A program made the translations under genes and the position numbers. DNA of 64,000 nucleotides from Prevotella sp. E15-22 (GTDB lineage: Bacteria > Bacteroidota > Bacteroidia > Bacteroidales > Bacteroidaceae): the NCBI RefSeq assembly GCF_023204875.1, contig NZ_CP096247.1:2666001-2730000 (forward strand), given 5' to 3'. Below are positions 26,454 to 36,226 of this stretch, piece by piece. A model generated the notes under the pieces. That model was not told the DNA's origin and made no database searches. It saw nothing but the letters and a program-made list of their open reading frames with translations. The stretch's first letter is position 1, and each line of letters begins with the position of its first letter.

Positions 26454-29400
26454 TTAGTTGAAGAAGTACTTCAGTCCAATCTGCAGACTCCAGCAGTTGC
26501 TATAGAACATGTTAGTGTCGTAGGTCTGTGTGGGATACTTACCATTCACCTTGTTCATCGAGTAGACAGGCTTATTCTGAGCATCGCGGCCCTCATACTT
26601 CAAGATGCGACCATTGTTACATACATCACTGCTCATGGTGTTACCCCAGTGTGAGTTCAAAAGGTTACCCACGTTCAGGATATCCACAGAAGCCTGGAAC
26701 TTCTGAACGGTCTTACCAATACGGAATGAGAAGTCCTCTGCCACACGCAGGTCGAAGCGATGACGCCAGGGAGCACGACCGCTGAAGGTCTCAGCATATT
26801 CACCCTTATGACTGCGCAGATAGTCATCCTGTTCAACGAAAGCCCAGAAGGCAGCGCGCATCTCCTGATCCTCAATGAAGTTACCCTTTGAATCGAGTTT
26901 ACCAAGTTGAATTTCATTATCATTAGCAGGGATATACATCAGGTCGAAGGCCAAATTATCACCATTCATATCGTTAGAGTACATAAAGGTGGTACCACTC
27001 TCGTATGACTTTGTCGTACTGTTATACGAGGTGTTATAGCCCTTATAGAACAGGTTGATGTGTGTACCCCAAGTCAGGCCCTTCACCTTCACAGGAATGT
27101 AGTAACCAACAGAAGCAGTTACCTGGTCGGGGGTAACAAAGGCAGAGCGGATGGGTGAACTGAAGTTAGGACCATCCACCGAGATAACATTCTGCCAAGC
27201 AGAAACAGGATCACTACCAGGCAAGCTAGAAACCTCTTTGTTCTCTGTATGTGTATAAGCGGCCATCACATTAAGGTTGGGGATAGGCTCAGCGTTCACC
27301 GTGATGTTAGCAGTATAACCATAGCCCTTTGAAGTATTATCCAGCATGATGGCATTCTTACCAACATAATACTCATACTCCTTAGGATAAATCAAACGGT
27401 TGTCGGCACCCGAGAAGCGCTCCCAATTAGCAACATCAGCATCCTTCACATTGATGTTCTTCATGTACACCGCGTTGATATTCTTGTTGAAGATAAACTC
27501 ACCCGTTACACTCAGAGGGAATGATACAGGCATCTGATAGTCAACAGCGATGCTCGACTTCCACACCTGAGGCATTTTGAAGTTATCATATACACCCGAA
27601 ATCTTTGAACCGGCAATATGGTTCTCATTAGTGGTGGGCACCTCGAAGTACTGCATCAGATCGTTCACTCCCTTGAACTGACCAGCCAAGCCATTCAACT
27701 TAGCCTCCACCCAGTCAGAGCTGTGACCGTTTGAATCCACGAACTTCTTATTCTTATAGTCATAGCCAGCATAGTAAGTGGTCTTATTGATATTGGCATT
27801 ACCAGGTTGGTTGGTGAAGAACACCAAAGGCAGACGACCAGTGAACACACCAGTACCACCACGCACCTTCAGACTCTTATCGCCAAAGACATCCCATGTA
27901 AAGCCTACACGAGGCGAAATCTGAATATTATTGCTGGGCCACTTACCAGTGTCAATATGATAGCCATTGAAGTCAAGACCATAGATAGCAGTGTTACGCT
28001 CCACATCCTGCTCATCAAACATCAAGTTATCAAAGCGTACGCCATAGGTCAACTTCAGGTTAGGCACCACGTTCCACTCATCCTGCAGATACATGCCAAA
28101 CTGATTGAAACGTACAGCAGAGGTAGGACTGTCATTACCATTAAATCCATAAGTAAAGACCACAGACTCGGGAGCTGCAGCACCCAGGAACTCATTCAGG
28201 TTCTTAAAGCGATACATACCTGTTCCCTCACGGATATACGAGTTGTCGGCAAACTGATGCTCAAAGCTGGCGCCAGCGGTCAACTTATGCGTTCCCAGAT
28301 AAAGGGTGAAGTTATCCGTCACAGTGTGCACCTTATTCTCCACATGGTTCTTCCACGTAAAGAGCTCGTAGCCCGCACTGATATAAGGCTCCATAGCAGG
28401 GTTCGTCGAGGTAGCATCATAATCGTACATAATATCAATGAAGGGGAACTGAGCCGATTCAGAGGTACGCTTAGGATCGCTCATATAAGTATAGGTATAG
28501 AGCAACTGGTTGTTGGCCTTCTGACCGAAGCGGCTGTTCAATTCTGCAGAAACAGACTGCACCTTCTTCTCATTGCCATACATACTGTTAGCGAAGATCA
28601 TCGACTTCGGGCCCACACGGGCACCACTGTGTCTGTAGAAGTAGTCGCCTGTCGACTGGCTAGCACCAGAATAGCCCACGTCCTTCGTGCTGTTATAGCG
28701 CACTGCCAGATGATGAGCATCAGTGATATTCCAGTCAATACGTGCCAGAATCTTCTCGTTCGTCTGGTCGGCAGGGAAGCTGTTCCATGAACCAGTCTCG
28801 TATCCAAAGTTATTCAGCAGATAGTCATGCACATTTCTCATGTCACTTGCCAACACATTTGAAACTACGCCACCAGCGGCCTCACCATCCTCACGAGGAC
28901 GATACTTAATAACCTGACCTGGTGTCTTCTCGTATTCGTAATTAGCAAAGAAGAACAACTTATTCTTAATGATTGGGCCACCCAGTGTGAAGCCATACAC
29001 ATTCTTTCTGTCCTCAGCACGTGCACCTAAGTCCTCACCATTAATCTTATTACCACGCATGTGCTCGTTGCGGAAGTAAGTATAGGCAGTACCTTTGAAA
29101 GTGTTCGTACCACTCTTTGTGATAGCATTAACACCACCGCCAATGAAGTTGGTCTGACGCACGTCATAAGGAGCGATAACCACCTGTACCTCCTCAATAG
29201 CATCGAGCGAGATTGGGCTGCCGCCACCGGGCAGACCGTCGTTCAGGCCGAAGTTATTATTGAAGTTAGCACCGTCCACAGTAAAGTTACTCATCTTACC
29301 GTTAGCACCTGCAAAGCTCATGCCGCCACCAGAATAAGGAGAGATCCTTGCGATGTCGGTAATACTGCGGCTAATCATAGGCATCGACATCAACTGAGCA

Positions 29401-29822
29401 TTGCTGATGTTGGTCGAGGCACCAGTCTTCTCAGCAGCAAACTTCGAGGCACGACCACTGACCACAACCTCTTTCAGGTCGGTAGCATTTTCCGACAGCC
29501 ACACATCAAGGTTGTAGGTCTCACCCAGTTGCAGGGTGATGCCCTTCATCGTTTTAGACTGGTAACCGATGTACGAAACCGTCACATTGTACGGACCACC
29601 GGTACGCATGCCCTGAATGGCAAAACGTCCATTCACATTCGTCACTGCGGTGTAGCGCGTACCCGAAGGTTCGTGCAGCACAATCACCGTGGCGCCGATG
29701 ATTTCTTCTCGACTATCTTGAACAGAGACCTTACCGGCCATGCTCGCAGTAGTCACCTGTGCCACCACCGACAACGTTGTTGTCAGCAGCATGGCCATCA
29801 GAAAGAATAGTTTCTTCTGCAT
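26454..29822 (-). CDS. TonB-dependent outer-membrane receptor (Oar-like), with carboxypeptidase-regulatory-like domain
   Basis: 1122 residues from the ATG at 29822 (MQKKLFFLMAMLL; an ATG two codons upstream is also possible). Signal peptide (about 1-23), a carboxypeptidase-regulatory-like Ig domain (about 25-110), a TonB plug (about 120-250; GANGKMSNFTVDGANFNNNF) and a long beta-barrel ending in an aromatic residue (KYFFN). Large Oar/OmpA-like TonB receptors of Bacteroidota share this order. There is no SusD partner next to it, so it is not a typical SusCD pair. The imported or exported substrate is unknown. Confidence 0.9.
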   Translation of the reverse strand: MQKKLFFLMAMLLTTTLSVVAQVTTASMAGKVSVQDSREEIIGATVIVLHEPSGTRYTAVTNVNGRFAIQGMRTGGPYNVTVSYIGYQSKTMKGITLQLGETYNLDVWLSENATDLKEVVVSGRASKFAAEKTGASTNISNAQLMSMPMISRSITDIARISPYSGGGMSFAGANGKMSNFTVDGANFNNNFGLNDGLPGGGSPISLDAIEEVQVVIAPYDVRQTNFIGGGVNAITKSGTNTFKGTAYTYFRNEHMRGNKINGEDLGARAEDRKNVYGFTLGGPIIKNKLFFFANYEYEKTPGQVIKYRPREDGEAAGGVVSNVLASDMRNVHDYLLNNFGYETGSWNSFPADQTNEKILARIDWNITDAHHLAVRYNSTKDVGYSGASQSTGDYFYRHSGARVGPKSMIFANSMYGNEKKVQSVSAELNSRFGQKANNQLLYTYTYMSDPKRTSESAQFPFIDIMYDYDATSTNPAMEPYISAGYELFTWKNHVENKVHTVTDNFTLYLGTHKLTAGASFEHQFADNSYIREGTGMYRFKNLNEFLGAAAPESVVFTYGFNGNDSPTSAVRFNQFGMYLQDEWNVVPNLKLTYGVRFDNLMFDEQDVERNTAIYGLDFNGYHIDTGKWPSNNIQISPRVGFTWDVFGDKSLKVRGGTGVFTGRLPLVFFTNQPGNANINKTTYYAGYDYKNKKFVDSNGHSSDWVEAKLNGLAGQFKGVNDLMQYFEVPTTNENHIAGSKISGVYDNFKMPQVWKSSIAVDYQMPVSFPLSVTGEFIFNKNINAVYMKNINVKDADVANWERFSGADNRLIYPKEYEYYVGKNAIMLDNTSKGYGYTANITVNAEPIPNLNVMAAYTHTENKEVSSLPGSDPVSAWQNVISVDGPNFSSPIRSAFVTPDQVTASVGYYIPVKVKGLTWGTHINLFYKGYNTSYNSTTKSYESGTTFMYSNDMNGDNLAFDLMYIPANDNEIQLGKLDSKGNFIEDQEMRAAFWAFVEQDDYLRSHKGEYAETFSGRAPWRHRFDLRVAEDFSFRIGKTVQKFQASVDILNVGNLLNSHWGNTMSSDVCNNGRILKYEGRDAQNKPVYSMNKVNGKYPTQTYDTNMFYSNCWSLQIGLKYFFN

Positions 29823-29861
29823 AAACATGTTTTTTTAAATTAGATTTAATATATAGTTATC

Positions 29862-31031
29862 TTAGTCTTCGTTTTCGTCTTCGTCATATTCGAAGTCCTC
29901 GAGATCGTCAACATCCTCAACGTCAACATACTCGATATCCTCGTCCTCACCCTCATCTTCCAGTTCCTGGGCAAAGACCGTCATGTCCTTGTCGCGATGC
30001 ACCAGCGAGTCCTCACTGGTAATAGCCTGCAACTTATTACTCTCAGCATTCAGTTCACGCCAGAGCACATCTTTCAGTTCCTCCAGTCCAAAGCCCGTCA
30101 CTGCCGAGATAAACACCACGGGCAAGTCCTTAGGCAATGTTTCCTTGAGCATCTCAATGAGTTCCTCGTCCAGCAAGTCACACTTCGTCACTGCCAGCAC
30201 ACGATGTTTGTCAAGCATCTCGGGGTTAAACTGCTTCAGCTCATTCAGCAGTATCTCATATTCGCGTTTGATGTCATCAGTGTCACCAGGCACCATGAAC
30301 AACAGCAGCGAGTTGCGTTCGATATGACGCAGGAAGCGCAGACCCAGGCCCTTACCTTCCGAGGCGCCCTCGATGATACCGGGGATATCGGCCATCACAA
30401 ACGACTTTCCATCTCTATAGCCCACAATGCCCAACGAAGGCTCCATTGTGGTAAAGGGATAGTTGGCAATCTTCGGACGGGCGTTGCTCAGCGCACTCAC
30501 CAGCGTTGATTTACCAGCATTAGGGAATCCCACCAAACCAACGTCGGCCAGCAATTTCAGCTCCAGGATGATGGTCATCTCCTGCATAGGCTCGCCTGGC
30601 TGCGCATAGCGTGGTGCCTGATTGGTGGCCGAGCGGAACTGGAAGTTACCCAGTCCGCCTCGTCCGCCTTTCAGCAATAGTACTTCTTGTCCATCGTAGG
30701 TCACGTCACACACATACTTACCAGTCTCGGCATTATACACCACCGTACCGCAGGGCACATCGATATAGATGTCCTTGCCATCGGTACCGTGGCACTTATC
30801 GCGTCCACCGTTGCCGCCATGCTCTGCAAAAATATGGCGCTCATATTTCAAATGCAGCAGTGTCCAGTAGTTGTGGTTACCACGCAGGATGATGCTACCA
30901 CCCTTTCCTCCGTCACCACCGTCTGGGCCGCCATTAGGGTTATACTTCACATGACGCAGATGCATGCTACCCTTACCGCCCTTACCCGAGCGGCACATAA
31001 TCTTGACGTAATCTACGAAGTTACTTTCCAT
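29862..31031 (-). CDS. obgE: GTPase ObgE/CgtA
   Basis: 389 residues. It is a ribosome-associated GTPase involved in 50S assembly and stress response. The glycine-rich Obg fold fills residues 1-158 ([20 protein letters not shown]), then the G domain with G1 [10 protein letters not shown]3 [12 protein letters not shown] and G4 TKCD. The C-terminus is a very acidic tail of about 40 residues instead of an OCT domain. Conserved order hpt-adk-obgE on the minus strand. Confidence 0.95.
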   Translation of the reverse strand: MESNFVDYVKIMCRSGKGGKGSMHLRHVKYNPNGGPDGGDGGKGGSIILRGNHNYWTLLHLKYERHIFAEHGGNGGRDKCHGTDGKDIYIDVPCGTVVYNAETGKYVCDVTYDGQEVLLLKGGRGGLGNFQFRSATNQAPRYAQPGEPMQEMTIILELKLLADVGLVGFPNAGKSTLVSALSNARPKIANYPFTTMEPSLGIVGYRDGKSFVMADIPGIIEGASEGKGLGLRFLRHIERNSLLLFMVPGDTDDIKREYEILLNELKQFNPEMLDKHRVLAVTKCDLLDEELIEMLKETLPKDLPVVFISAVTGFGLEELKDVLWRELNAESNKLQAITSEDSLVHRDKDMTVFAQELEDEGEDEDIEYVDVEDVDDLEDFEYDEDENED

Positions 31032-31046
31032 ACTTAATTTTTGCCA

Positions 31047-31076
31047 GGACTACCTAGAGTTGCCTAGGATATCCTA
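31047..31076. repeat. Three tandem 10-bp repeats between adk and obgE
   Basis: Plus-strand units GGACTACCTA, GAGTTGCCTA and GGATATCCTA follow one another exactly; a weaker fourth unit continues on either side. The last unit includes the adk stop codon (31074-31076). Each ends in CCTA, giving one CCTA per 10 bp, about one helical turn. Confidence 0.6.
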
Positions 31077-31646
31077 GATATTATCTACTACGTTGCAAAT
31101 ATCACCAAAGATACGGTCCAGTTCACCCAAGCCGTCAATATGATGATGCAAGCCTTCCTTAGCATACCACTCAATGAGGGGCTGTGTCTGAGAGTGATAA
31201 ACCACCAGGCGTTTCTTGATGGTCTCTTCGTTATCATCGGCACGACCGCTCTGCTGTCCACGCAGGATCAGGCGCTTCATCAGCTCATCCTCAGGCACAT
31301 CAAGTTCAATCATGGCAGCCACCTTATCGCCACGCTCGTTGAGCATAGCCTTCAGGGCCTCTGCCTGTGGAATGGTGCGAGGAAAGCCATCAAAGATGAC
31401 ACCCTTATGTTCACGACCGAAAGAGTCATAGACCGAAGCCAGAATGCTTACCATCAACTCATCGGGAATCAGCTGACCGTTGTCAATAAACTGCTTAGCT
31501 GTCTTACCCAGCTCAGTGCCGTTCTTAATCTCTGCACGCAGCACGTCACCGGTCGAGATATGGTTCAGTCCATACTTTTCAATCAACTTGTCGCTCTGGG
31601 TTCCCTTGCCTGAGCCGGGAGCACCGAAAATCACAATATTCTTCAT
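31074..31646 (-). CDS. adk: Adenylate kinase
   Basis: 190 residues, short form without the zinc-binding LID insertion. It interconverts ATP + AMP and 2 ADP. P-loop GAPGSGKGTQ at residues 8-17, AMP-binding DGFPRTIPQAEAL at about 84-96, and the LID arginine region RLILRGQQSGRADD. It lies 42 bp upstream of obgE and 88 bp downstream of hpt; both gaps lack a clear terminator. Confidence 0.96.
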   Translation of the reverse strand: MKNIVIFGAPGSGKGTQSDKLIEKYGLNHISTGDVLRAEIKNGTELGKTAKQFIDNGQLIPDELMVSILASVYDSFGREHKGVIFDGFPRTIPQAEALKAMLNERGDKVAAMIELDVPEDELMKRLILRGQQSGRADDNEETIKKRLVVYHSQTQPLIEWYAKEGLHHHIDGLGELDRIFGDICNVVDNI

Positions 31647-31734
31647 TTTTAATCCAGTTATTTTTATTTGGTTATCCTTAATCTCTTTTCCTTATTTTTG
31701 TCTCGAAACGCTCCTAATATCAGGACCCCTTTCA

Positions 31735-32274
31735 TCATTCTTCCACCAGCGTATACAGGTCTTTTAGTCCACGTCCCTGCTGATCGTAGTCCAAGCCATA
31801 GCCCAGGATGAAGTCATTAGGAATCTCGAAGGCCACATAGTCCAACTTGATATCCTCTTTCAACTTCTCAGGTTTGAAGAACAGTGTACACACATGCACC
31901 GAGGCAGGATTGCGGGTGCCCAGCGAGTCAATCATCTGTCGGATAGTGAGTCCACTCTCCACAATATCCTCAAGAATAATTACCGTACGTCCAGTCAAAC
32001 TCTCGTTAATACCCAGCACCTCCTTAATCTTACCAGTAGACATAGTGCCCTGATAAGAGGCCAGTTTAACAAATGAAATTTCACAGGGGATGGTCATCTC
32101 GCGCATCAAGTCGGCAGCGAAGATGAAAGCGCCGTTAAGTACTGCCAAGAACAGGGGATTCTTTCCCTCCATATCTTTAGAAATCTGCTGAGCCAGTTCC
32201 TTAACGCGAGCTTTAATTTGTGCCTCTGGCATCGACGTCTCAAACGTCTTGTCCAGTATTTTAACTCTACTCAT
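31735..32274 (-). CDS. hpt: Hypoxanthine phosphoribosyltransferase
   Basis: 179 residues. It salvages hypoxanthine/guanine with PRPP. The PRPP motif VIILEDIVESGLT is present, with Glu-Asp as usual, and the N-terminal half has AVLNGAFIFAADL. The ATG at 32274 is used; a TTG two codons earlier would also be open. First gene of hpt-adk-obgE, divergent from nnr. Confidence 0.93.
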   Translation of the reverse strand: MSRVKILDKTFETSMPEAQIKARVKELAQQISKDMEGKNPLFLAVLNGAFIFAADLMREMTIPCEISFVKLASYQGTMSTGKIKEVLGINESLTGRTVIILEDIVESGLTIRQMIDSLGTRNPASVHVCTLFFKPEKLKEDIKLDYVAFEIPNDFILGYGLDYDQQGRGLKDLYTLVEE

Positions 32275-32296
32275 AGACAATTATGATATTTTGATG

Positions 32297-32304
32297 CAAA
32301 ATTA
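32297..32304 (-). promoter_or_regulatory. Promoter -7 element for hpt-adk-obgE
   Basis: Reads TAATTTTG on the minus strand, 22 bp from the hpt start codon, within the 88-bp divergent region shared with nnr. Confidence 0.5.
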
Positions 32305-32347
32305 CAAAAAAAATCCCAAAAAAGGCTATAGATTACCAATTATTTCG

Positions 32348-32355
32348 TATTTTTG
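32348..32355 (+). promoter_or_regulatory. Promoter -7 element for nnr
   Basis: TATTTTTG followed by C. It ends only 7 bp before the nnr ATG (32363), so the transcript would have almost no leader. Confidence 0.55.
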
Positions 32356-32362
32356 CATCGTT

Positions 32363-33877
32363 ATGAAAATTTTCACCCGTACACAGATACAAGAACTCGA
32401 TAATTATACCATTGAGCACGAGCCAATCAAGTCTATCGATCTCATGGAGAGAGCATCCCGTGCCATCACGAATGCCATCACAGACAGATGGACACCCAAT
32501 GTGCCCGTGGTCGTCTTTGCAGGACCGGGAAACAACGGTGGCGATGCTTTGGCCGTGGCACGCATGCTCATAGACCAAAACTATCAGGTACAGACCTATC
32601 TCTTCAACATCACTGGGCATCTGTCCGAGGGCTGCGCAGCCAACAAGGAACGCCTCTGCAGCACAAGGGGCAATGCCCTGTTCACTGAGGTCACACAAGA
32701 GTTTGATCCGCCCCGTCTTGAGAAGGGCATGCTGGTGGTCGACGGTCTATTTGGATCAGGACTCAACAAGCCATTGGCAGGAGGTTTTGCTTCTTTGGTA
32801 AAATACATCAACTCGTCTAATGCTCAGGTAGTTAGCATTGACGTTCCTTCGGGTTTGATGACAGAGGACAACACGTATAACGTGCGTGCCAACATCATCA
32901 AAGCCACCCTGACACTAACATTACAACAAAGAAAACTCTCGTTTCTATTTGCCGAAAACCAACAGTTCATTGGTGAACTGAAAATACTCGATATTCGACT
33001 GAGTAAGGAGGGCATCGAGAAGATAGAAGCGCAATACACCACCATCGAGGACAAGGACATCTACCCCATTCTCAAGCCACGCGATCCCTTTGCCCACAAA
33101 GGCACAATGGGACATGCACTTTTGGTGGCAGGCAGCTATGGCATGGCTGGCGCAGCCGTCTTGGCCACTCAGGCCTGCATACGTTCAGGAGCAGGTAAGG
33201 TGACGGTACACACACCCAAGCGCAATGTTCAGATTCTGCAGACGACAACACCTGAGGCCATCCTCCATACCGACCGCGAGGAGACGTTCTTCTCAGAAGC
33301 TATGGCTACTGACGATTATCAGGCACTGGGTATCGGCCCTGGTCTTGGCACCACCGAGCAGACCAGCATCGCCATGATTGCGCAGATACGCCGCGCACAA
33401 TGTCCAGTGGTGGCCGATGCCGACGCACTTAACATCCTGGGCACACGTCACGCCTGGATGCAGCAACTGCCCAAAGGCATCATCCTAACGCCCCACCCCA
33501 AGGAACTCGACCGCATGGAGGGACAAAGCCTCGACAGTTACGAGCGACTGACCAAAGCGCGCCAACTGGCCGAGAAACTGCAGGGTTACATCATCCTCAA
33601 GGGTCATTACACAGCCATCTGCATGCCCGATGGCCATGTAGCGTTCAACACCACTGGTAATGCAGGCATGGCCACAGCCGGTAGCGGCGACGTACTCACA
33701 GGCATTCTCACTGGTCTTCTGGCACGTGGCTATCAGCAGCGCGAGGCATGTCTGTTAGGAGTCTATCTGCATGGCTTGGCAGGCGACCTGGCTGCACGCG
33801 AGTTGGGCGAAGAGAGTCTCATTGCCAGCGACATCATCCGCTTCCTGCCCAAGGCATTTTTAAAGGTAAAAAAATAA
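32363..33877 (+). CDS. nnr: Bifunctional NAD(P)H-hydrate epimerase / ADP-dependent dehydratase
   Basis: 504 residues. It repairs damaged NAD(P)HX: the N-terminal YjeF_N domain (about 1-210; FAGPGNNGGDALAVARML) interconverts epimers and the C-terminal kinase-like domain (about 225-500; TAGSGDVLTGILTGLLARG) dehydrates the S form. The start MKIFTRTQIQELDNYTI is family-like; the frame is open further upstream to 32249 but that would run over the divergent promoters. A DUF4831 gene follows after 18 bp. Confidence 0.94.
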   Translation: MKIFTRTQIQELDNYTIEHEPIKSIDLMERASRAITNAITDRWTPNVPVVVFAGPGNNGGDALAVARMLIDQNYQVQTYLFNITGHLSEGCAANKERLCSTRGNALFTEVTQEFDPPRLEKGMLVVDGLFGSGLNKPLAGGFASLVKYINSSNAQVVSIDVPSGLMTEDNTYNVRANIIKATLTLTLQQRKLSFLFAENQQFIGELKILDIRLSKEGIEKIEAQYTTIEDKDIYPILKPRDPFAHKGTMGHALLVAGSYGMAGAAVLATQACIRSGAGKVTVHTPKRNVQILQTTTPEAILHTDREETFFSEAMATDDYQALGIGPGLGTTEQTSIAMIAQIRRAQCPVVADADALNILGTRHAWMQQLPKGIILTPHPKELDRMEGQSLDSYERLTKARQLAEKLQGYIILKGHYTAICMPDGHVAFNTTGNAGMATAGSGDVLTGILTGLLARGYQQREACLLGVYLHGLAGDLAARELGEESLIASDIIRFLPKAFLKVKK

Positions 33878-33895
33878 AAAAGTAACGAATAAAAG

Positions 33896-34975
33896 ATGAG
33901 AAAGTTATTTTTCATGCTGATTAGCATGGCGTTATGCGGAACAACAAACGCCCAGACGCAACTTACAGAATATCAACCAGGAGTTACCCCTGAGGGAGCC
34001 GTCTATTTCCTACCAAAGACAGCCATCCGCATTAATCTGCTGGTAGAGAAGACCACTTATAAGCCCGGCGATTTCTCGGCCTATGCCCAACGCTACATGC
34101 GCTTGAACAATGTTAGTCAGGAGGCCAATACCCAATACCGCATCATCAACATCAAACTGATGCCTGTTGGTGTGGCCGACTCAACCAAGGCCTATGCGCT
34201 GAAATTCAACCCGAAGACAGTGGCAGCCAATGTGGCGCTGGCAGAAGATGGTCGACTTCTGGCCATCAATGCCGATCCCAAAGCCGAGCAGCCCACCATG
34301 CCCTTTGTACCCCAGAAAAAGAAAAAACGCATGGAGCCGCGCCAGCTGATGAATCAAGATATCCTCTCTGCTGGCAGCACAGCCAAGATGGCAGAACTCA
34401 CAGCACGCGAAATCTATGACATTCGTGAAAACCGCAACCTACTCATCAAGGGACAGGCCGACTTCATGCCAAAGGACGGCGCACAACTCCAACTGATGCT
34501 TAACCAATTGAACGAGCAGGACGCAGCCCTGACAAGCATGTTCAAGGGCACTTACGACTGCGACACTACCGAGCATACACTCACCATCTGCCCCGACGGC
34601 CCATTTAACCGTCAGTTGCTGTTTCGCCTCTCACAGGTCAATGGTCTGGTAGACGCCGATGACCTCTCGGGCGCGCCCTTCTATGTCACCGTTGAGGACC
34701 TGAACACCGTACCCCCTGTCGACGAGGAGGCTGCTGCCAAGACCAAGAAGAAGGCATTCGAAGCAGGTGTCTATGTCAACGTCCCAGGCCGCATGCGTAT
34801 CTCGCTCTTCCAGGGCATCAACAACATCCTCACCACAGAGCAACCTGCAGCGCAGTTCGGCAACGTCGAGCTTCTCAGCGGCGAACTCTTCAACAAGCGT
34901 TACACCACACATCTCTGGCTGAATCCCATCACCGGAGCTGTCGACCGCTTAGATTGCGAGCAACCAACGAAGTAA
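33896..34975 (+). CDS. DUF4831 family secreted protein
   Basis: 359 residues with a signal peptide (about 1-20, ending TNAQ). The segment YFLPKTAIRINLLVEKTTYK is characteristic of DUF4831, a Bacteroidales family of unknown role. The middle holds a Lys-rich stretch (QKKKKRMEPRQLMNQ) and an A/E/K-rich segment. It is co-directional with nnr and ends at a strong bidirectional terminator. Likely periplasmic or outer-membrane associated; I do not assign a function. Confidence 0.75.
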   Translation: MRKLFFMLISMALCGTTNAQTQLTEYQPGVTPEGAVYFLPKTAIRINLLVEKTTYKPGDFSAYAQRYMRLNNVSQEANTQYRIINIKLMPVGVADSTKAYALKFNPKTVAANVALAEDGRLLAINADPKAEQPTMPFVPQKKKKRMEPRQLMNQDILSAGSTAKMAELTAREIYDIRENRNLLIKGQADFMPKDGAQLQLMLNQLNEQDAALTSMFKGTYDCDTTEHTLTICPDGPFNRQLLFRLSQVNGLVDADDLSGAPFYVTVEDLNTVPPVDEEAAAKTKKKAFEAGVYVNVPGRMRISLFQGINNILTTEQPAAQFGNVELLSGELFNKRYTTHLWLNPITGAVDRLDCEQPTK

Positions 34976-34986
34976 AGATAAACACA

Positions 34987-35023
34987 CAAAAAAAAATCCC
35001 TGCCGATTGGCAGGGATTTTTTT
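34987..35023. terminator. Bidirectional terminator between DUF4831 and fba genes
   Basis: Stem ATCCCTGCC / GGCAGGGAT with loop GATT, flanked by an A run on the left and seven T on the right, so it can serve both convergent genes. Confidence 0.9.
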
Positions 35024-35042
35024 ATAATCGTTTTCTAACGAA

Positions 35043-36050
35043 TTAGCACTGAGCGAGTTTGCCGTCAGAACCGAGCACATTCACAATCTTGTGGATGTAC
35101 ATCTTCTTCATGTTCTCACGAGCGGGCTTCAGGTACTGGCGAGGATCGAAGTGATCGGGGTGCTCAGCCAGGTACTGACGGATAGCAGCAGTCATAGCCA
35201 GACGAGAGTCAGAGTCGATGTTGATCTTGCAAACAGCGCTCTTAGAAGCCTCGCGGAGCTGCTCCTCGGGGATACCTACAGCGTCGGGCAGGTTACCACC
35301 GAACTTGTTGATGGTGTCAACCTCGTCCTGAGGAACTGAAGATGATCCGTGCAGAACGATGGGGAATCCAGGAAGTTTCTTCTCGATCTCGTGCAGAACG
35401 TCGAATGCGAGTGGGGGAGGAACGAGCTTACCAGTCTTGGGGTCACGTGTGCACTGCTCGGGCTTGAATTTGTAAGCACCGTGTGAAGTACCGATAGAGA
35501 TGGCCAGAGAGTCGCAACCTGTGCGTGTAGCGAAGTCGATAACCTCCTCAGGCTTGGTGTAGTGAGACTCCTCAGCTACAACCTCATCCTCAACACCAGC
35601 GAGCACACCGAGCTCAGCCTCAACAGTTACATCGTACTGGTGAGCGTAGTCAACAACCTTCTTGGTCAGGGCGATGTTCTCCTCGTAGGGCAGTGAAGAA
35701 CCGTCAATCATAACGCTTGAGAAGCCCATGTCGATACAATCCTTACAGAGCTCGAAGGTGTCACCGTGGTCAAGGTGCAGAACAATCTCAGGATGCTCAC
35801 AGCCGAGCTCCTTAGCATAAGCTACAGCACCCTCAGCCATGTAGCGCAGGATAGTAGCGTTAGCATAGTTGCGAGCGCCCTTAGAAACCTGCATGATAAC
35901 TGGAGACTTTGTCTCAACGGCAGCCTGTACGATAGCCTGCATCTGCTCCATAGTGTTGAAGTTGAAAGCGGGGATAGCATAGCCACCGGCTACTGCTCTC
36001 TTAAACATCTCGCGAGTATTTACGAGACCCAAATCCTTGTAGTTTACCAT
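35043..36050 (-). CDS. fba: Class II fructose-1,6-bisphosphate aldolase
   Basis: 335 residues. Zinc-dependent aldolase of glycolysis and gluconeogenesis. The zinc/catalytic HLDHGDTFELC motif (about residues 92-102), VEAELGVLAG and VLHGSSSVP are all intact. Codons look highly biased, as in strongly expressed genes. It is a single gene between a terminator downstream and its own promoter upstream. Confidence 0.95.
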   Translation of the reverse strand: MVNYKDLGLVNTREMFKRAVAGGYAIPAFNFNTMEQMQAIVQAAVETKSPVIMQVSKGARNYANATILRYMAEGAVAYAKELGCEHPEIVLHLDHGDTFELCKDCIDMGFSSVMIDGSSLPYEENIALTKKVVDYAHQYDVTVEAELGVLAGVEDEVVAEESHYTKPEEVIDFATRTGCDSLAISIGTSHGAYKFKPEQCTRDPKTGKLVPPPLAFDVLHEIEKKLPGFPIVLHGSSSVPQDEVDTINKFGGNLPDAVGIPEEQLREASKSAVCKINIDSDSRLAMTAAIRQYLAEHPDHFDPRQYLKPARENMKKMYIHKIVNVLGSDGKLAQC

Positions 36051-36094
36051 AATAATTATAAGTTAAATATTTAACGTTTGTTTTTTACTGCGCG

Positions 36095-36102
36095 CAAAGT
36101 TA
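36095..36102 (-). promoter_or_regulatory. Promoter -7 element for fba
   Basis: Reads TAACTTTG then C on the minus strand, 44 bp from the start codon. The remaining part of the 176-bp gap (36103-36226) has no gene; it holds only A-rich and GAAGA-type sequence. Confidence 0.55.
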
Positions 36103-36226
36103 CAAAAAAAAGCGAAGAGTGAAGAGCGAAGCATGAAGAAATTGCTCCCACCCTACCGTTTTTTCATGTTTATTTGCAATGGCAACGCACTCATCATCTG
36201 ATTTTGCAAAACACACTTTGCATTAA

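Noticed and set aside
26454..29822. SusC of a polysaccharide utilisation locus
   Set aside because: No SusD gene, sigma/anti-sigma pair or glycoside hydrolase is adjacent, and the plug region is Oar-like.
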